64,000 bases of DNA, taken from NCBI GenBank assembly GCA_902798425.1, contig CADBWR010000002.1, positions 103,957 to 167,956 on the forward strand, in the 5' to 3' direction. How positions within the stretch are numbered: the stretch's first letter is position 1; each line of letters opens with the position of its first letter. Source of the DNA: an uncultured Bacteroidales bacterium (GTDB lineage Bacteria; Bacteroidota; Bacteroidia; Bacteroidales; Bacteroidaceae). Both the position numbers and the translations under genes were made by a program. The notes beneath the pieces were generated by a model. It worked only from the letters and a program-made list of their open reading frames with translations, was not told where the DNA came from and did not search any database. Below, in pieces: positions 54,908 through 63,235 of the stretch.

Positions 54908-55945
54908 TTATTTATCTTTGTCGTAAACAACCTCATTAACCATATATTGCCCTGTCTTGCGACTGCCTACTCGTTTGACAAGTCCAACTGCCGTCAGGGC
55001 AGCTATACTACGCTTAATTGTAGAAAGACTGGGATTGTCAATTCCTTCCAACTTAGGTATAAGATCTGCGATGTCTTGGGCTTGCGCACCACCATTGCGC
55101 CTGATAACATGATAAATGCGTTGGTTACCAAGTGATAGTCGGCTGAGTATCTGGATTATTTCAGAAGGAACGTCCTTATTCAAGTCGTTTAACTCCTGCT
55201 GTATGATTGCAACCTTAGTATTATGCCTTTCTTGACGTTGCAATTCTTTTTCACGAGCAAACAATCTCTCATCCTTTGTTGAGATACTTTGCTCTATAGT
55301 TGTTGTAGTCTCTTGTGCATTCCCCTTCTCTATATTATTAAAGGTAGGAGGAATGATTTCCACGTCATCAACTTTGAAAGCTATGTTATTCTTAAAATCT
55401 GCTTTAAACATACTACTATACATAATCTGCTCAAGCAAATTCTTCTGACGCTCTACAGTGGGATTAATCCGATGGGGCATAAGGTGAATCTTTCCATCGT
55501 CAACACAGAATACCCCAATGAACTCATTATCGTATGCGCGATTGATTGCGTCAGCAACAAGTCCTTCAGGAACTCCTATGAAGAAGAAATCTGTATAGCC
55601 GATATAATGCTCCATATTATCATCGTTCATCAAGTCGGTCTTATTGTTCTTTAGTTTGATACCGACAGTATAAACCTGCTTCTTATTAAGAGCCGCTTGG
55701 TTTGGCTCAACGAAGAACACACAGTCGAAACGATAGTGATCTGGATCAGGCTCGTTGAACCTCGTCAGTCGGCCAGTATACTCCCTGACGGTCACCTCAT
55801 CGAAGATGCGGTAATGTATGAAGTCGTAGCTACCATACTTGGCAGAAATCTTTACGGTGAAGTCGTATATGCTCACGGTCAGATTCTTGACGAATATCTT
55901 ACCAGGTTCTCCGGCCAGGTTATCTTTCGGATTCTCATAAGTCAT
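54908..55945 (-). CDS. MmcB-like nuclease-fold protein with C-terminal winged helix
   Basis: 345-residue soluble protein. Residues about 65-130 (YRFDCVFFVE, then YTVGIKLKNNKTDLMNDDNM, then GYTDFFFIGVPEGL) resemble the PD-(D/E)xK fold of the MmcB family. The expected Glu-x-Lys is Lys97-x-Lys99 here, so catalysis is doubtful. A coiled-coil or charged linker follows (DERLFAREKELQRQERH). The C-terminal 70 residues (QRIYHVIRRNGGAQAQDIADLI, then SLSTIKRSIAALTAVGLVKRVGSRKTGQYMVNE) look like a winged-helix DNA-binding domain. An AGGAGG Shine-Dalgarno sequence lies seven bases before the ATG, unusual for this phylum. It may be a regulator or processing factor of the neighbouring mobilizable element. 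Confidence 0.6.
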   Translation of the reverse strand: MTYENPKDNLAGEPGKIFVKNLTVSIYDFTVKISAKYGSYDFIHYRIFDEVTVREYTGRLTRFNEPDPDHYRFDCVFFVEPNQAALNKKQVYTVGIKLKNNKTDLMNDDNMEHYIGYTDFFFIGVPEGLVADAINRAYDNEFIGVFCVDDGKIHLMPHRINPTVERQKNLLEQIMYSSMFKADFKNNIAFKVDDVEIIPPTFNNIEKGNAQETTTTIEQSISTKDERLFAREKELQRQERHNTKVAIIQQELNDLNKDVPSEIIQILSRLSLGNQRIYHVIRRNGGAQAQDIADLIPKLEGIDNPSLSTIKRSIAALTAVGLVKRVGSRKTGQYMVNEVVYDKDK

Positions 55946-55973
55946 ATCTTAACCTCCTATGATATTTAATATG

Positions 55974-56084
55974 TCAGAATTATGAGTTATTATATTCGTT
56001 GACAAAGGTACAAATAAAATTTTAATGTATCATGATTGTGAGTCATAATATTTATTAATGTGCCAGAATTGTGATGCGTTAAGT
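55974..56084. promoter_or_regulatory. Iteron-like sites around the MmcB-like promoter
   Basis: Three related 22-base segments occur: TCAGAATTATGAGTTATTAT at 55974, TCATGATTGTGAGTCATAAT at 56030 and CCAGAATTGTGATGCGTTAA at 56063. The first two agree at 17 of 22 positions. The first overlaps the expected start of transcription and the second the -33 region. They probably bind a regulator, possibly the winged-helix protein itself. Confidence 0.55.
56003..56010 (-). promoter_or_regulatory. -7 box of the MmcB-like gene
   Basis: TACCTTTG on the minus strand matches TAnnTTTG. It lies about 57 bases before the ATG at 55945. Confidence 0.6.
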
Positions 56085-56416
56085 GAACGGGACGGGAAAG
56101 CTTTATGACCGGATCATGATAGCGGGCTGTTCTAATGCGTCATAATTTCGAATCGTTATAATGACGGAGAGGGCATGACCAGCCGACGTTTAACGTTCGT
56201 CTGGCGGCACTATCGAGCACCCCTCTCTATCCACTCCCTTATGGTCGCTCTATGGTACTGAACGCCTCGGTGCAGCATCCCGACCCCTGACTATTAGCCC
56301 TTGCCGTCTGTTAAAGATATATAAGAAAGTGAAGATATCCCAGCAGAAACTTGTACGTCTCAGAAAGAATCCGTAACTTTGTCGCGGGAAAGAGGATTTT
56401 CAAGATAATCCCTGAA
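56085..56416. other. Non-coding stretch upstream of the hairpin cluster
   Basis: No open frame with family features is seen. There is an imperfect palindrome around TTTCGAA (56130-56160). Otherwise I see only ordinary unannotated sequence. It belongs to the control region of the mobilizable element. Confidence 0.5.
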
Positions 56417-56650
56417 CCTAATATGGGATTTTCTCGAAATTTGCTTAGCAAATTCACTCAAAATCCCCATTAGGCCACGGGGTTTCACCCCATTGGATGC
56501 CCCAACAGGGAGTGGACTTCTCCCTGCACCCTCCGCTCAGGACGCAGCCCTGAGAACCCGCCCAGGGCTGCTCGCCCTATGGAACCTCGCAAGGGGGTGA
56601 CCCTCCCCCTTGACCGCCCCGCTCAGAGGCATCTGCCTCTAAGAACTCTT
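56417..56650. other. Hairpin-rich region upstream of the relaxase, candidate oriT
   Basis: Eight closely spaced stems occur within 234 bases. A nested pair spans 56417-56474 (CCTAATATGGGATTTT with AAAATCCCCATTAGG, around AATTTGC-TTA-GCAAATT). Simple stems follow at 56479-56491 (GGGGT/ACCCC), 56507-56525 (AGGGAG/CTCCCT), 56536-56554 (CTCAGG/CCTGAG), 56564-56578 (AGGGC/GCCCT), 56591-56611 (AAGGGGG/CCCCCTT) and 56635-56650 (AGAGGCA/TGCCTCT). MobV-type relaxases nick at an inverted repeat just upstream of their own gene, so this is the best place for oriT. The GC content is higher than in the flanks. Confidence 0.6.
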
Positions 56651-56707
56651 ACAAGGTAACTCCCAGGACCCGATTAGTAAATTGTTCCGTTTTTAAATAT
56701 TAGTATT

Positions 56708-58990
56708 ATGGCAAAAGGAGTAGCACATGCCGGTAAAGGCAAAAGTCTCTCGGCTGGAAATGCAATAGAAAACGAGAGACTGGAATGGGATGAGGACTCG
56801 TACAGACTTAAGAATGAGAATCCCATCAACAATTATGACTGGTCACGTCATGCTTTGAACTTTGAAGTGATCAATGGAGAGATAAAGCCTCTGGGAAGCC
56901 AGGAGGTTCATCTATATGACCGTTACCAGAATGTATTGAAAAATATTGACTTCAAGGAGTACAAGGCTGGAGCGTCTAATCAACAGAATGCATACGTCGA
57001 GCTTATCCTGTCTGGCAGTACTGAATTGATGCAGCAGCTGGCTTTCGGTAGTCAAGAGGTTAATTACGAGCGCAACCCATCGACCTGGCATAACTGGAAT
57101 GTCACTCGGGAGAAGGCCATTGAGCAATGGGCTGTTGACAGTTATAACTTCGCGTGCAAGATGTATGGCAAGGAGAATGTCATCGGCTTTGAGGTTCATC
57201 TCGACGAAACCGAACCGCATGCGCACGTCAACATTGTACCCGTTGCCATGATGAAGCAGCGTGGCAACGTTGGCGGCTATGTCAAGATTGATGCTGACGG
57301 CAACGACGTAAGATACACAAAAGGAAAGCATATCGGTGAGTTGGTTAAGCTGCCGCAGGGCAAGTACGATGCGCTGCCGGAAGATAAGAAACGGCAGTAT
57401 CGCCCGGCGGTTCGCGGGATGGTCCGCACCATCAGCTTTGCCACATTCTTCGGGAGTACCAAGAAGGAGCGAAGCGAGAAGATGTCGGAACTGCATGATA
57501 AGTATTACGAACACGTAGGCTCCAAATGGGGGCTGGAGCGTGGTGATGTCTGGAAGCTTCTTGACCCAGAAGAACGCCAGAAGCGTAAACGTCTCACCAA
57601 GCAACAGGCTCACGAGAAAAAGATGGCGGAAGAAGCGAAGGCTAAAGCCCAAAAAGAAGCGAAGGAGGCTAACGAAATAAGAGACGCTGCCGTCAAAGAG
57701 AAGGATGCTGTCATCAAGGAGAAGGATGCTGTCATCAAGGAGAAGGATGCTGTCATCAAGGAGAAGGACGCTGCCGTCAAGGAAAAGGACGAGGCGCTGA
57801 GACTGCGAGACACCGCCATCGACAAGACAGTAGAACAGCAGGGCATCATAGATCGTCAGCAAGTCTCCATTTCATCAAACAGAAGGGAAATAGACAAGCT
57901 GAAGCAGGAGAAAGAAGAAGTTCAGAAGGAGGTGGATGTTTTGCGGTCGGTCACCTTAACCCCGTACCAGAGTGTGGAGAGATATGTCAAGGCCCTGCAA
58001 GATATCACCTTTACCATACCATCCGACGTGATTGAAAAGCTGTCCTCGCCTCTGAAGAACCACCCTCGGATTACCTCGGTCAATCCTCCATTAACAGTGC
58101 AGGAACTGGAAGCCATAGCAATGAGAGAGATAGACAAGGTTTATGATGAAAAAACCTTTGTTACATACAACAGTACTATACAGAAGAGGGTCAAGGCCAT
58201 ATTGACGGATAAGCAGACCATATTGTTCAGTGTCGTTGGCAATGCTCAGAAACGAGCCATAGCAGATGCTAACAGGGAATTATATAAGGACATTAAGAAG
58301 CGGTTGGCAGAATCCGAGACAAAAGTTCTCAAATATAACGAACTCGAAAAAGCGGGCATCAATAAAACTTCATACGAGCACGTCGTTAAAGAGAGAGACG
58401 AAGCACAAGAAGCGGCAAAGCGTATGCCTGAGACAGAGAGAATGCTCGAATTTGCCTGGCCAGGTGTTACCAAGGCGAAGAACATCCTCATCGATCCAAC
58501 TCTTGACAAGAACTACATGACCAATGAACAGAAGAAAGATATTCTGAACACGCTCAGGAAAGACCCGAAGAATCGACTGGATGATATTAAGAACCTGCTC
58601 AGCTATGCCTGTTCGTTCCGTGATATTCCTATCGTCACCAGAGCCGAAGCCATTGAGGTGGCCACAGAAAGCATCATCAAGCACTTAGCCGAACAAGGAT
58701 ACGACCTCATAAAGGAGGCTACATCCATGATGGGCTCTGTCGCTCAGGAATTGGAAATGGCCGTTGCCGATGCAGCATCAAGAGCCGCGTCTGCAGCAGT
58801 GTGTCTCATCTTTGGCTATCTTGACGGGGCCACGACAGTATCAACTGGCTGTGGAGGCGGAGGAGAAAGCAACGAACTTCCCAAAAAGAAGGACGACGAG
58901 GATGAAAAGAAGTACTGGGCAAAATGTTTAAGCACGGCTATCGGTATGATGAAGCCGAAGCGGAGGTCGCAGGGTATAAAATTCCATTAG
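56708..58990 (+). CDS. MobV-family relaxase (plasmid mobilization protein)
   Basis: 760-residue DNA-nicking enzyme that starts conjugative transfer at oriT. The N-terminal 230 residues hold the MobV features: a Tyr- and Asn-rich start (RNPSTWHNWNVTREKAIEQWA), and the metal-binding motif HLDETEPHAHV (His-x-Asp-Glu-x-x-Pro-His-x-His-like) within GFEVHLDETEPHAHVNIVPV. Residues about 300-420 are a charged coiled coil with heptads EKDAVIK encoded by a 21-bp repeat. The C-terminal region is helical and ends with a Lys/Asp-rich segment. It needs the transfer apparatus of a co-resident conjugative element, none of which is in the window. Confidence 0.92.
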   Translation: MAKGVAHAGKGKSLSAGNAIENERLEWDEDSYRLKNENPINNYDWSRHALNFEVINGEIKPLGSQEVHLYDRYQNVLKNIDFKEYKAGASNQQNAYVELILSGSTELMQQLAFGSQEVNYERNPSTWHNWNVTREKAIEQWAVDSYNFACKMYGKENVIGFEVHLDETEPHAHVNIVPVAMMKQRGNVGGYVKIDADGNDVRYTKGKHIGELVKLPQGKYDALPEDKKRQYRPAVRGMVRTISFATFFGSTKKERSEKMSELHDKYYEHVGSKWGLERGDVWKLLDPEERQKRKRLTKQQAHEKKMAEEAKAKAQKEAKEANEIRDAAVKEKDAVIKEKDAVIKEKDAVIKEKDAAVKEKDEALRLRDTAIDKTVEQQGIIDRQQVSISSNRREIDKLKQEKEEVQKEVDVLRSVTLTPYQSVERYVKALQDITFTIPSDVIEKLSSPLKNHPRITSVNPPLTVQELEAIAMREIDKVYDEKTFVTYNSTIQKRVKAILTDKQTILFSVVGNAQKRAIADANRELYKDIKKRLAESETKVLKYNELEKAGINKTSYEHVVKERDEAQEAAKRMPETERMLEFAWPGVTKAKNILIDPTLDKNYMTNEQKKDILNTLRKDPKNRLDDIKNLLSYACSFRDIPIVTRAEAIEVATESIIKHLAEQGYDLIKEATSMMGSVAQELEMAVADAASRAASAAVCLIFGYLDGATTVSTGCGGGGESNELPKKKDDEDEKKYWAKCLSTAIGMMKPKRRSQGIKFH
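57698..57781 (+). repeat. 21-bp tandem repeat in the relaxase gene
   Basis: Four 21-base units starting GAGAAGGATGCTGTCATCAA, the first three identical, encode EKDAVIK heptads. Diverged copies flank them on both sides. Confidence 0.92.
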
Positions 58991-59075
58991 GCATAGCTAT
59001 ACTTGGTTCGTCGCTGCCGCAAGAGGCGAATGCGAGGGTGGCAATCAGGAGGAAGATAAGTTTGGTTTGTTTCAT
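58938..59075 (-). pseudogene. N-terminal stub of a lipoprotein gene
   Basis: A 45-codon frame starts MKQTKLIFLLIATLAFASCG, a complete signal peptide with lipobox, then SDEPSIAMPNG. It then runs into sequence that is the end of the relaxase gene on the other strand and stops. A weak -7-like box (TAACTTCG) precedes it. The mature protein is missing, so the gene was probably cut when the element arrived or rearranged. Confidence 0.6.
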
Positions 59076-59204
59076 ATTGCTTATTTGTTATTCGTGCTGC
59101 GAAGTTACGGAAAAGGGAGGAGAAAGTGTGCGGAGAGGACGGAAAAGTTGGTGCCGGGGGTGAAAGTCTGAACAAATGTTCAGGGTTTGGGGCGATTTTG
59201 TTTA

Positions 59205-59561
59205 TTAGAGCTGGTGGTTGCGATGTTTACAGGCTCGTGGGTCGGCTGCGGTGCGCTGGCAGTTGATCGCTCGTTTGTTTTGTGCTGCCTCTTGATATAG
59301 CAGTTCATTCATCCCTTTGATGCTTTCTGCTTCGCTGGCCCACTGCATGGCAATCTCTACAGGCGGCTTGCTGCCCTCTGGCAACAGGCACACGCCATGA
59401 TAGCAGACACCGACGAGCGACTGGCGTATGGCTGTCTGATACAATCGTCGCCATCCGTCGGCATCCACGTCAACAGGAAACTCCTGCGTCAGTCTAAGTG
59501 ACAGGCGCAGGAGTTTGTAGAATTGTTCATTCCAATTGATGCCTTTGGGCATAGTTGTCAT
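59205..59561 (-). pseudogene. Truncated nucleotidyltransferase-family gene (NTP_transf_5-like)
   Basis: The 118 residues are like the N-terminus of the uncharacterised nucleotidyltransferase family PF14907: W-x-RLYQTAIRQSLVGVCYHGV, then LPEGSKPPVEIAMQWASEAE. Full-length members are about 350 residues. The similarity ends near EAAQNKR and the frame closes soon after. No continuation is found in the other minus-strand frames. Such genes often precede lipoprotein or capsule-related genes, but here both neighbours are damaged. Confidence 0.6.
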
Positions 59562-59648
59562 TTCATCATGTTAGCATTCAAATTATTCCATCCAGTCGCA
59601 GGTTGGTTTCTCGTATGCTCTCTTTTTCATTGCTGTGTCCTCCATTCG

Positions 59649-62633
59649 TTATTTGATTACAACCTTTTTACCATTGTTGATATAGATGCCCTTGCTGCTG
59701 GGCTTGCCGCTGAGGCGGACGCCGTCGAGGGTGTACCAGGCTTCGCTGTCGAAGGTCATTTCGCCCGTCTTGGTGTCGAGCGTGCCGATGGCGGTAGTCT
59801 CGCCGCTGGCCGAAATGAGTTTGACGGTGATGCTTTGTGGCAGTTCCTCAGTAGCTGCTGCGCTACGGGTCAGGGCACGGGCATTGCTGGGCTCGCTGCC
59901 AGCCCACATTAGGTAGCACGACGTGGGGCGGATCTTCGCGCCGAGCTTTGCCCTTACGAATTCGCCAGCCTCGACGAGTTTTCCGTCCACCTCCTTGCTC
60001 GCTCCTGCGAAGCCATACACCTTGCCGATTTCCTCAGGGTTCTCGCTGTCGCTCCAGTAGCGCGGCTGGTAGGTGCCTTTGAAGTTCCATTTGTTCCAGG
60101 CAAAATCCGCGGTGCCGTCATACGGCTTTACCTTTGTGCCGCCCTCGTTGCCCTCGGTGAAGATGTTGATGCCGCCGCTAACATACATGGCCAAATGCTT
60201 CGTGCTCTCGCCGGGCACGTAGAGGTACGGATGGTTGGCCTGCAGCGTGTTCTCAACCACCTCGTTCGATAATGTCTCGCCTGCTTCTATCATCACGGCC
60301 ACCCACTTGTGATCCTGATTCTCCTCGATGCCCTTGAACTCGTAGAACTTTCCCGACGGATTTTCGTTGGATCCAGCCAGCGTGATGCGGTCTCTCTTGA
60401 AGTTGAACGGCAGCATGATGGTCACGGGCTTTCCAGCGGTGAACGAGCGGTTATAGCGCAGGCTCTCCGTCCACAGTGGCGACGCGATGTCGGGAATGCC
60501 GAGGGGCGCGTCGTCGTACTCGATGTTGTAACTCTTCACCCCGCTGTAGCTGTACGTCTCCACCAGGTCACCGTATGTCGGCGTATAGTACTTGCCGTCG
60601 AAGACCATGGTGTGGCCGTAGACCTTCAGGAAGCGGTGGTCGGTCGGTGTGCCGAAGTGGGCGAAGTTAGTGGGGGCGGTGGCCGATTCCACGGCGGGCG
60701 AGCCTTGCTTCAGGCCGCGCGTGCCGACGTAGAAGCAGTTGGTCAGTTTGCCGGAGCCTTGGTTGTTGGTGCGGTGGAGGAACGTGCTGTTCTTATCGTT
60801 CTCATTTCCCCACCATAGTTCGTGCTTGCCGCCGTTGTTGTCGTACTGGCCGTGGATGAATAGGCAGTCTTCCAATATGGCATATCCGTACTGCGAAAAG
60901 CAGCCGACGAAGCCGCCGCAGCCGTAAGTCGTGCCGGAATAGTTGGGGTTGTAGATGAGTCCGTCGAACACGCAGCCCGTGATGTAGCATTGGTTGTATT
61001 GAGAACTCAGGTAGCCCACAAAGCCGCCATTAAAGGCAGTGCCACTGACGGTGCTGCTGATAAGGGTGCTCACACGGCAGTTCTCAATGGTGAGATTACC
61101 GTTGGCAGAGCCTACCAGACCGCCAATGTAGTTCCAAATGCCGCCCTCTATCTGTCCCGTTGCGTGCAGGTTGCGGATGGTGGCACCATTGGTATTTTGG
61201 AAAGGAGCGCTACAGGGAGCACTGGCGGTATGGTTGAAAGTCAACGTATGGCCATCGCCGTCAAACGTTCCCTTGAATGGGTATTTTCCGCTGCCCGCCA
61301 TCGAGGTCGTTACTGTGATGTTGTCGCCCAGTACCACGGTCTTGCCGCTGAAGCCGTTCAAATTGTCGTCCACCTCCATGCGTCGGCAGAAGTAGTTCCA
61401 GCCATCGGCGGTCTTGATGGTGTAGGTGTCGCCGCTCTGTGTGAAGTCGTTTTCATTCAGCGGGTACGTAATCGTTGCATTGAGGTTCACGTCCTCGGCG
61501 GGCATCGTGAACGTGTAAGTGTTGCCGCTTTGCGTGTAGGCAATATTGTTGCCCGACGTCGCGCCCGTCAGGGTCAGCCCTTCAAGGTTCTCGTCCATCT
61601 GCTGCGTGTAGGTAATGGTCACTTCGTCGCCCTCCAAAGCCGTTCTCGGGCTGACACTTAATTGTGAGTAGCTGTTGTTGACCTTGAATCCTTCCAAAAG
61701 ATTGAAGTCCTTGTTCAGTGTGTAGGACGTTTCGTCTATGGTGATGGTGACGCTGGCGGTGTATGAACCTTCATCAAGTTTACCCGTGGAAGATTCGCCA
61801 GTCGTCTTGTTTGTATAAGTGATTACACTGCAAGCAGGCTCAAGTCCAGTCAGCCTCTTAAACTCACTTATATCAAACTTGTAAGGATTACGGTAAAACT
61901 CCTCTAAACTCATGTCTTCAATGCCCAATGTCACCGTGGCCTTACGGTTAGGAATGTCGCATGTATGGTTTGCTGTACATTCGGCGGTCAACGATGCACC
62001 GTCGGTGCTAATGCTGTACGAGAACCTGTGCCCAGTGTCTTGTTGTGCTTCTGGTGTATAGGTCACAACGATGGAGCCGTTGATGAAGTCAAATAAATTT
62101 AAGTTTGACGATGACGTACCTTGGGCATGTCTGAACATCAGTTTCATAGGCACACTCTCTGTAGCTACAACACTTCCGGTGTAAGAAAGGTTCCTGTTAG
62201 CAGACCCCTGTGCCATAGACTGATAGTAATTCTGATTGTCTCCCGTCCTAAGAAGATTATCCATGTCTGTGCCTGCGTATAAGCACAGTTTACCTCCGTC
62301 TTGATCATTGAATGAGACGTTATTTAATGTAATACTTGTAATGGTGCCTTTAATGTCTGGAAAGCTTATCTCTACATTGTACTTTCCTAATTCAATATTT
62401 CCTCCAACATTCTGAATATATGTTTTGTGTGTACGAGAGCTGTTAGACCAGACATATTTGCTAAGCACTATGGCTTTTTTGCTTTCGCTGTCATATCGTG
62501 TGTCTGCAGAATTGCCCGTACCGTCCATCGGCCACGTCACGGTCACGTCGTCAGCCGTCGCCGTCTGCGCCATCATGAGCATCGCAGCGAGGGTGAGGAT
62601 GAGATGGAATGATAGTTTAACTCTTGTTTTCAT
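59649..62633 (-). CDS. Large secreted surface protein with GLUG-type repeats and sorting tail
   Basis: About 994-residue exported protein. The start at 62633 (MKTRVKLSFHLILTLAAMLMMAQTATA) gives a normal signal peptide. An ATG three codons earlier also exists. Residues about 30-190 are beta-rich and similar in places to pectate-lyase-like folds. An Ig-like or bacterial-repeat region lies at about 300-390 (VSPRTALEGDEVTITYTQQM). GLUG-motif blocks occur at about 430-650 (ATGQIEGGIWNYIGGLVGSANGN, then FNGGFVGYLSSQYNQC). The C-terminus holds an unknown domain and the shared tail (YTLDGVRLSG to NGKKVVIK). GLUG proteins are often adhesins. A structured leader RNA precedes the gene. Confidence 0.75.
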   Translation of the reverse strand: MKTRVKLSFHLILTLAAMLMMAQTATADDVTVTWPMDGTGNSADTRYDSESKKAIVLSKYVWSNSSRTHKTYIQNVGGNIELGKYNVEISFPDIKGTITSITLNNVSFNDQDGGKLCLYAGTDMDNLLRTGDNQNYYQSMAQGSANRNLSYTGSVVATESVPMKLMFRHAQGTSSSNLNLFDFINGSIVVTYTPEAQQDTGHRFSYSISTDGASLTAECTANHTCDIPNRKATVTLGIEDMSLEEFYRNPYKFDISEFKRLTGLEPACSVITYTNKTTGESSTGKLDEGSYTASVTITIDETSYTLNKDFNLLEGFKVNNSYSQLSVSPRTALEGDEVTITYTQQMDENLEGLTLTGATSGNNIAYTQSGNTYTFTMPAEDVNLNATITYPLNENDFTQSGDTYTIKTADGWNYFCRRMEVDDNLNGFSGKTVVLGDNITVTTSMAGSGKYPFKGTFDGDGHTLTFNHTASAPCSAPFQNTNGATIRNLHATGQIEGGIWNYIGGLVGSANGNLTIENCRVSTLISSTVSGTAFNGGFVGYLSSQYNQCYITGCVFDGLIYNPNYSGTTYGCGGFVGCFSQYGYAILEDCLFIHGQYDNNGGKHELWWGNENDKNSTFLHRTNNQGSGKLTNCFYVGTRGLKQGSPAVESATAPTNFAHFGTPTDHRFLKVYGHTMVFDGKYYTPTYGDLVETYSYSGVKSYNIEYDDAPLGIPDIASPLWTESLRYNRSFTAGKPVTIMLPFNFKRDRITLAGSNENPSGKFYEFKGIEENQDHKWVAVMIEAGETLSNEVVENTLQANHPYLYVPGESTKHLAMYVSGGINIFTEGNEGGTKVKPYDGTADFAWNKWNFKGTYQPRYWSDSENPEEIGKVYGFAGASKEVDGKLVEAGEFVRAKLGAKIRPTSCYLMWAGSEPSNARALTRSAAATEELPQSITVKLISASGETTAIGTLDTKTGEMTFDSEAWYTLDGVRLSGKPSSKGIYINNGKKVVIK

Positions 62634-62740
62634 ACTCCTCATTTTGTTTCTTTTTTAATTGTTCTTGTATTATGGTTACTTTATAATTCTCTCATCAAAG
62701 TCTGGTAGGGGGGGAGCACTATCGGTATGGGCATAAAGAA

Positions 62741-62894
62741 AGCGCAGACCCCGTCCCATACTCTCCGACAGGCCTGCAACAGCCCCAAATACACTATGGT
62801 AGAAGTCTGCGCTATGGTGCGCAGCTTCAATGTGTATTTGGATTTGCTCATTAAATCTCGTTTGAGGTTGCAGTTCGTCGGAGAAATTGAGCAA
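62741..62894 (-). ncRNA. Candidate structured leader RNA upstream of the surface protein gene
   Basis: Transcribed on the minus strand, perfect complementary segments nest as follows: 62762-62769 with 62877-62884 (8 bp), 62774-62780 with 62867-62873 (7 bp), 62785-62794 with 62832-62841 (10 bp) and a terminal hairpin 62802-62828 (GAAG and CTGCGC with GCGCAG and CTTC, one bulged base). In addition 62741-62749 is exactly complementary to 62805-62813 in the terminal hairpin (9 bp), and 62844-62850 to 62888-62894 (7 bp). Both would form pseudoknots or alternative folds. The promoter box at 62927-62934 would place the whole structure in the 5' leader, about 110 bases before the start codon. I do not recognise a known class. 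Confidence 0.6.
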
Positions 62895-62926
62895 TATAAA
62901 GTGGTGCCTTTGTGAAAAGGCAGGTG

Positions 62927-62934
62927 CAAAGTTA
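62927..62934 (-). promoter_or_regulatory. -7 box of the surface protein gene
   Basis: TAACTTTG on the minus strand matches TAnnTTTG and would give a leader of about 285 bases. No clear -33 element is seen. Confidence 0.6.
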
Positions 62935-63107
62935 CGAACTTTCCATGAAAATTGGTCACGGAAGATGCTTTTTTTAGTCATTTTTACCGATTTAATCATA
63001 TAATTCTGCATGAGAGGCGCCGGATTCCAGAAAAACGGGCTGCGACGGGGGCGGTGAAAGTGCAGATTCCTGCAATCCGTCCTCGCCGCGCCCGTTTCCT
63101 GCCCGGA

Positions 63108-63203
63108 TTCCTGAAATCCGAGGTCGTTTTGGTCGCAAGACTCAAAATCTTCCTGAAATCCGAGGTGGTTTGGGTCGATGAACTCAAAAATTCCTGAAAT
63201 CCT
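63108..63203. repeat. 41-42 bp tandem repeat in the non-coding gap
   Basis: Two full units starting TTCCTGAAATCCGAGGT (63108, 63150) and a partial third (63191) lie end to end, with a more distant copy before 63108 (about 63066). They sit between the surface protein gene leader and the DUF6261-like gene. No gene is convincing in this gap. Confidence 0.8.
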
Positions 63204-63235
63204 AATCATAACATCCTGTCTTCGGGTCGCTCCGC

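Noticed and set aside
57698-57781. Possible CRISPR-like repeats
   Set aside because: Units are contiguous without spacers, lie within a relaxase gene and encode a heptad repeat.
59161-59204. Continuation of the truncated nucleotidyltransferase gene by frameshift
   Set aside because: The other minus-strand frames up to 59100 do not show the expected following segment, so this is a loss and not a single frameshift.
62727-62915. 62-codon frame on the + strand
   Set aside because: It is the antisense of the candidate structured RNA and has no signal of coding.
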